A stretch of DNA of 64,000 nucleotides from Enoplosus armatus. Its lineage: Eukaryota > Chordata > Actinopteri > Centrarchiformes > Enoplosidae. Position 1 is the stretch's first letter. Each line of letters starts with the position of its first letter. The notes under the pieces are model-generated. The model saw only the letters and a program-made list of their open reading frames with translations, had not been told where the DNA came from and did no database searches. This document shows, piece by piece, positions 63,748 to 64,000 of this stretch. Location of the stretch: positions 20,225,108-20,289,107 of the forward strand of contig NC_092184.1 in assembly GCF_043641665.1 (NCBI RefSeq). The letters are read 5' to 3'. The translations under genes and the position numbers were made by a program.

Positions 63748-64000
63748 GGGGTTCCCAACCTGTGGGTCCGGATCCACCCAAGAGGTCGCCAGAATGATTA
63801 ACAAGATAGAGAAGAAGACAAAAACATATTTCTACTGTCTTCACAATCAAGTTACTTTCACTAACTTTTCTACATCTTTATTTTTTTGTTGTGAAATACT
63901 GGATAGTTTTACCTTTTCAGACCCAGCTGAAGTACACAAAAGGAGGGGAAAAAATCACTCTTTGGTGGAGCTGTCATAACAACCTATGATGGGGCGTCAT
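63748..64000. mobile_element. Left end of a hAT-type element, cut by the window edge
   Basis: The sequence caggggttcccaacctgtgg followed by gtccggatccacccaagaggtcgccagaatg has the CAGGGGTTCCCAA terminus and the early body of a widespread vertebrate/teleost hAT MITE family. The element runs out of the window, so the other end and the target duplication cannot be checked. No coding signal is seen. Confidence 0.55.

Noticed and set aside
1..64000. CRISPR arrays, bacterial operons, integrated viral genes
   Set aside because: No regularly spaced repeats, no operon structure, and no viral polymerase, capsid or envelope motifs were seen.

Overview
The window looks like vertebrate nuclear DNA from a teleost, most likely a spiny-rayed (percomorph) fish. 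It has dozens of (CA)n, (GA)n and (TA)n microsatellites. It also carries decayed fish transposable elements (hAT-type inverted-repeat elements, L1-, L2- and CR1/Rex-like LINE fragments, tRNA-derived SINEs) and long AT-rich stretches with no coding signal. There are no bacterial-style operons, no CRISPR array, and almost none of the open frames encode a recognisable protein.

One real gene part can be supported. On the minus strand, 38896 down to 38688 is the first coding exon of kcnab1, the voltage-gated potassium channel beta-1 subunit, in its Kv-beta-1.1 form with the N-terminal inactivation ball. Its 5' leader and probable promoter lie above it (38897 to about 39790), in GC-richer DNA full of CT/GA tracts. 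The exon ends in a phase-2 donor made from a (GT)n microsatellite. The conserved aldo-keto-reductase core exons were not found by eye in the 38.7 kb below, so that stretch is best read as intron 1. The 24 kb above the leader is upstream intergenic DNA or an intron between alternative first exons; I saw no Kv-beta-1.2 or 1.3 exon there.

Layout: 1-38687, probable intron 1, with an unclassified fish repeat (4855-5360), an L2-like tail (12780-12890), SINEs (14771-15040, 17230-17465), two hAT-type elements with target-site duplications (24742-25381, 29117-29848) and many microsatellites. 38688-39790, exon and leader. 39791-64000, upstream DNA with a LINE endonuclease remnant (41600-42170), a fish repeat (43150-43410), a 600-bp inverted-repeat element (43652-44251), a CR1/Rex-like 3' end (44845-45290), an L1 ORF2 C-terminus (49583-50370), an L2-like 3' end on the minus strand (56080-56720) and a hAT-type end at the right edge (63748 onward).

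I found no new multi-gene system. The most notable observations are the microsatellite splice donor of the inactivation-ball exon, the GA/CT tracts bracketing the putative promoter, and several structure-forming repeats. Repeat family names come from recognising sequence patterns, not from a database search.
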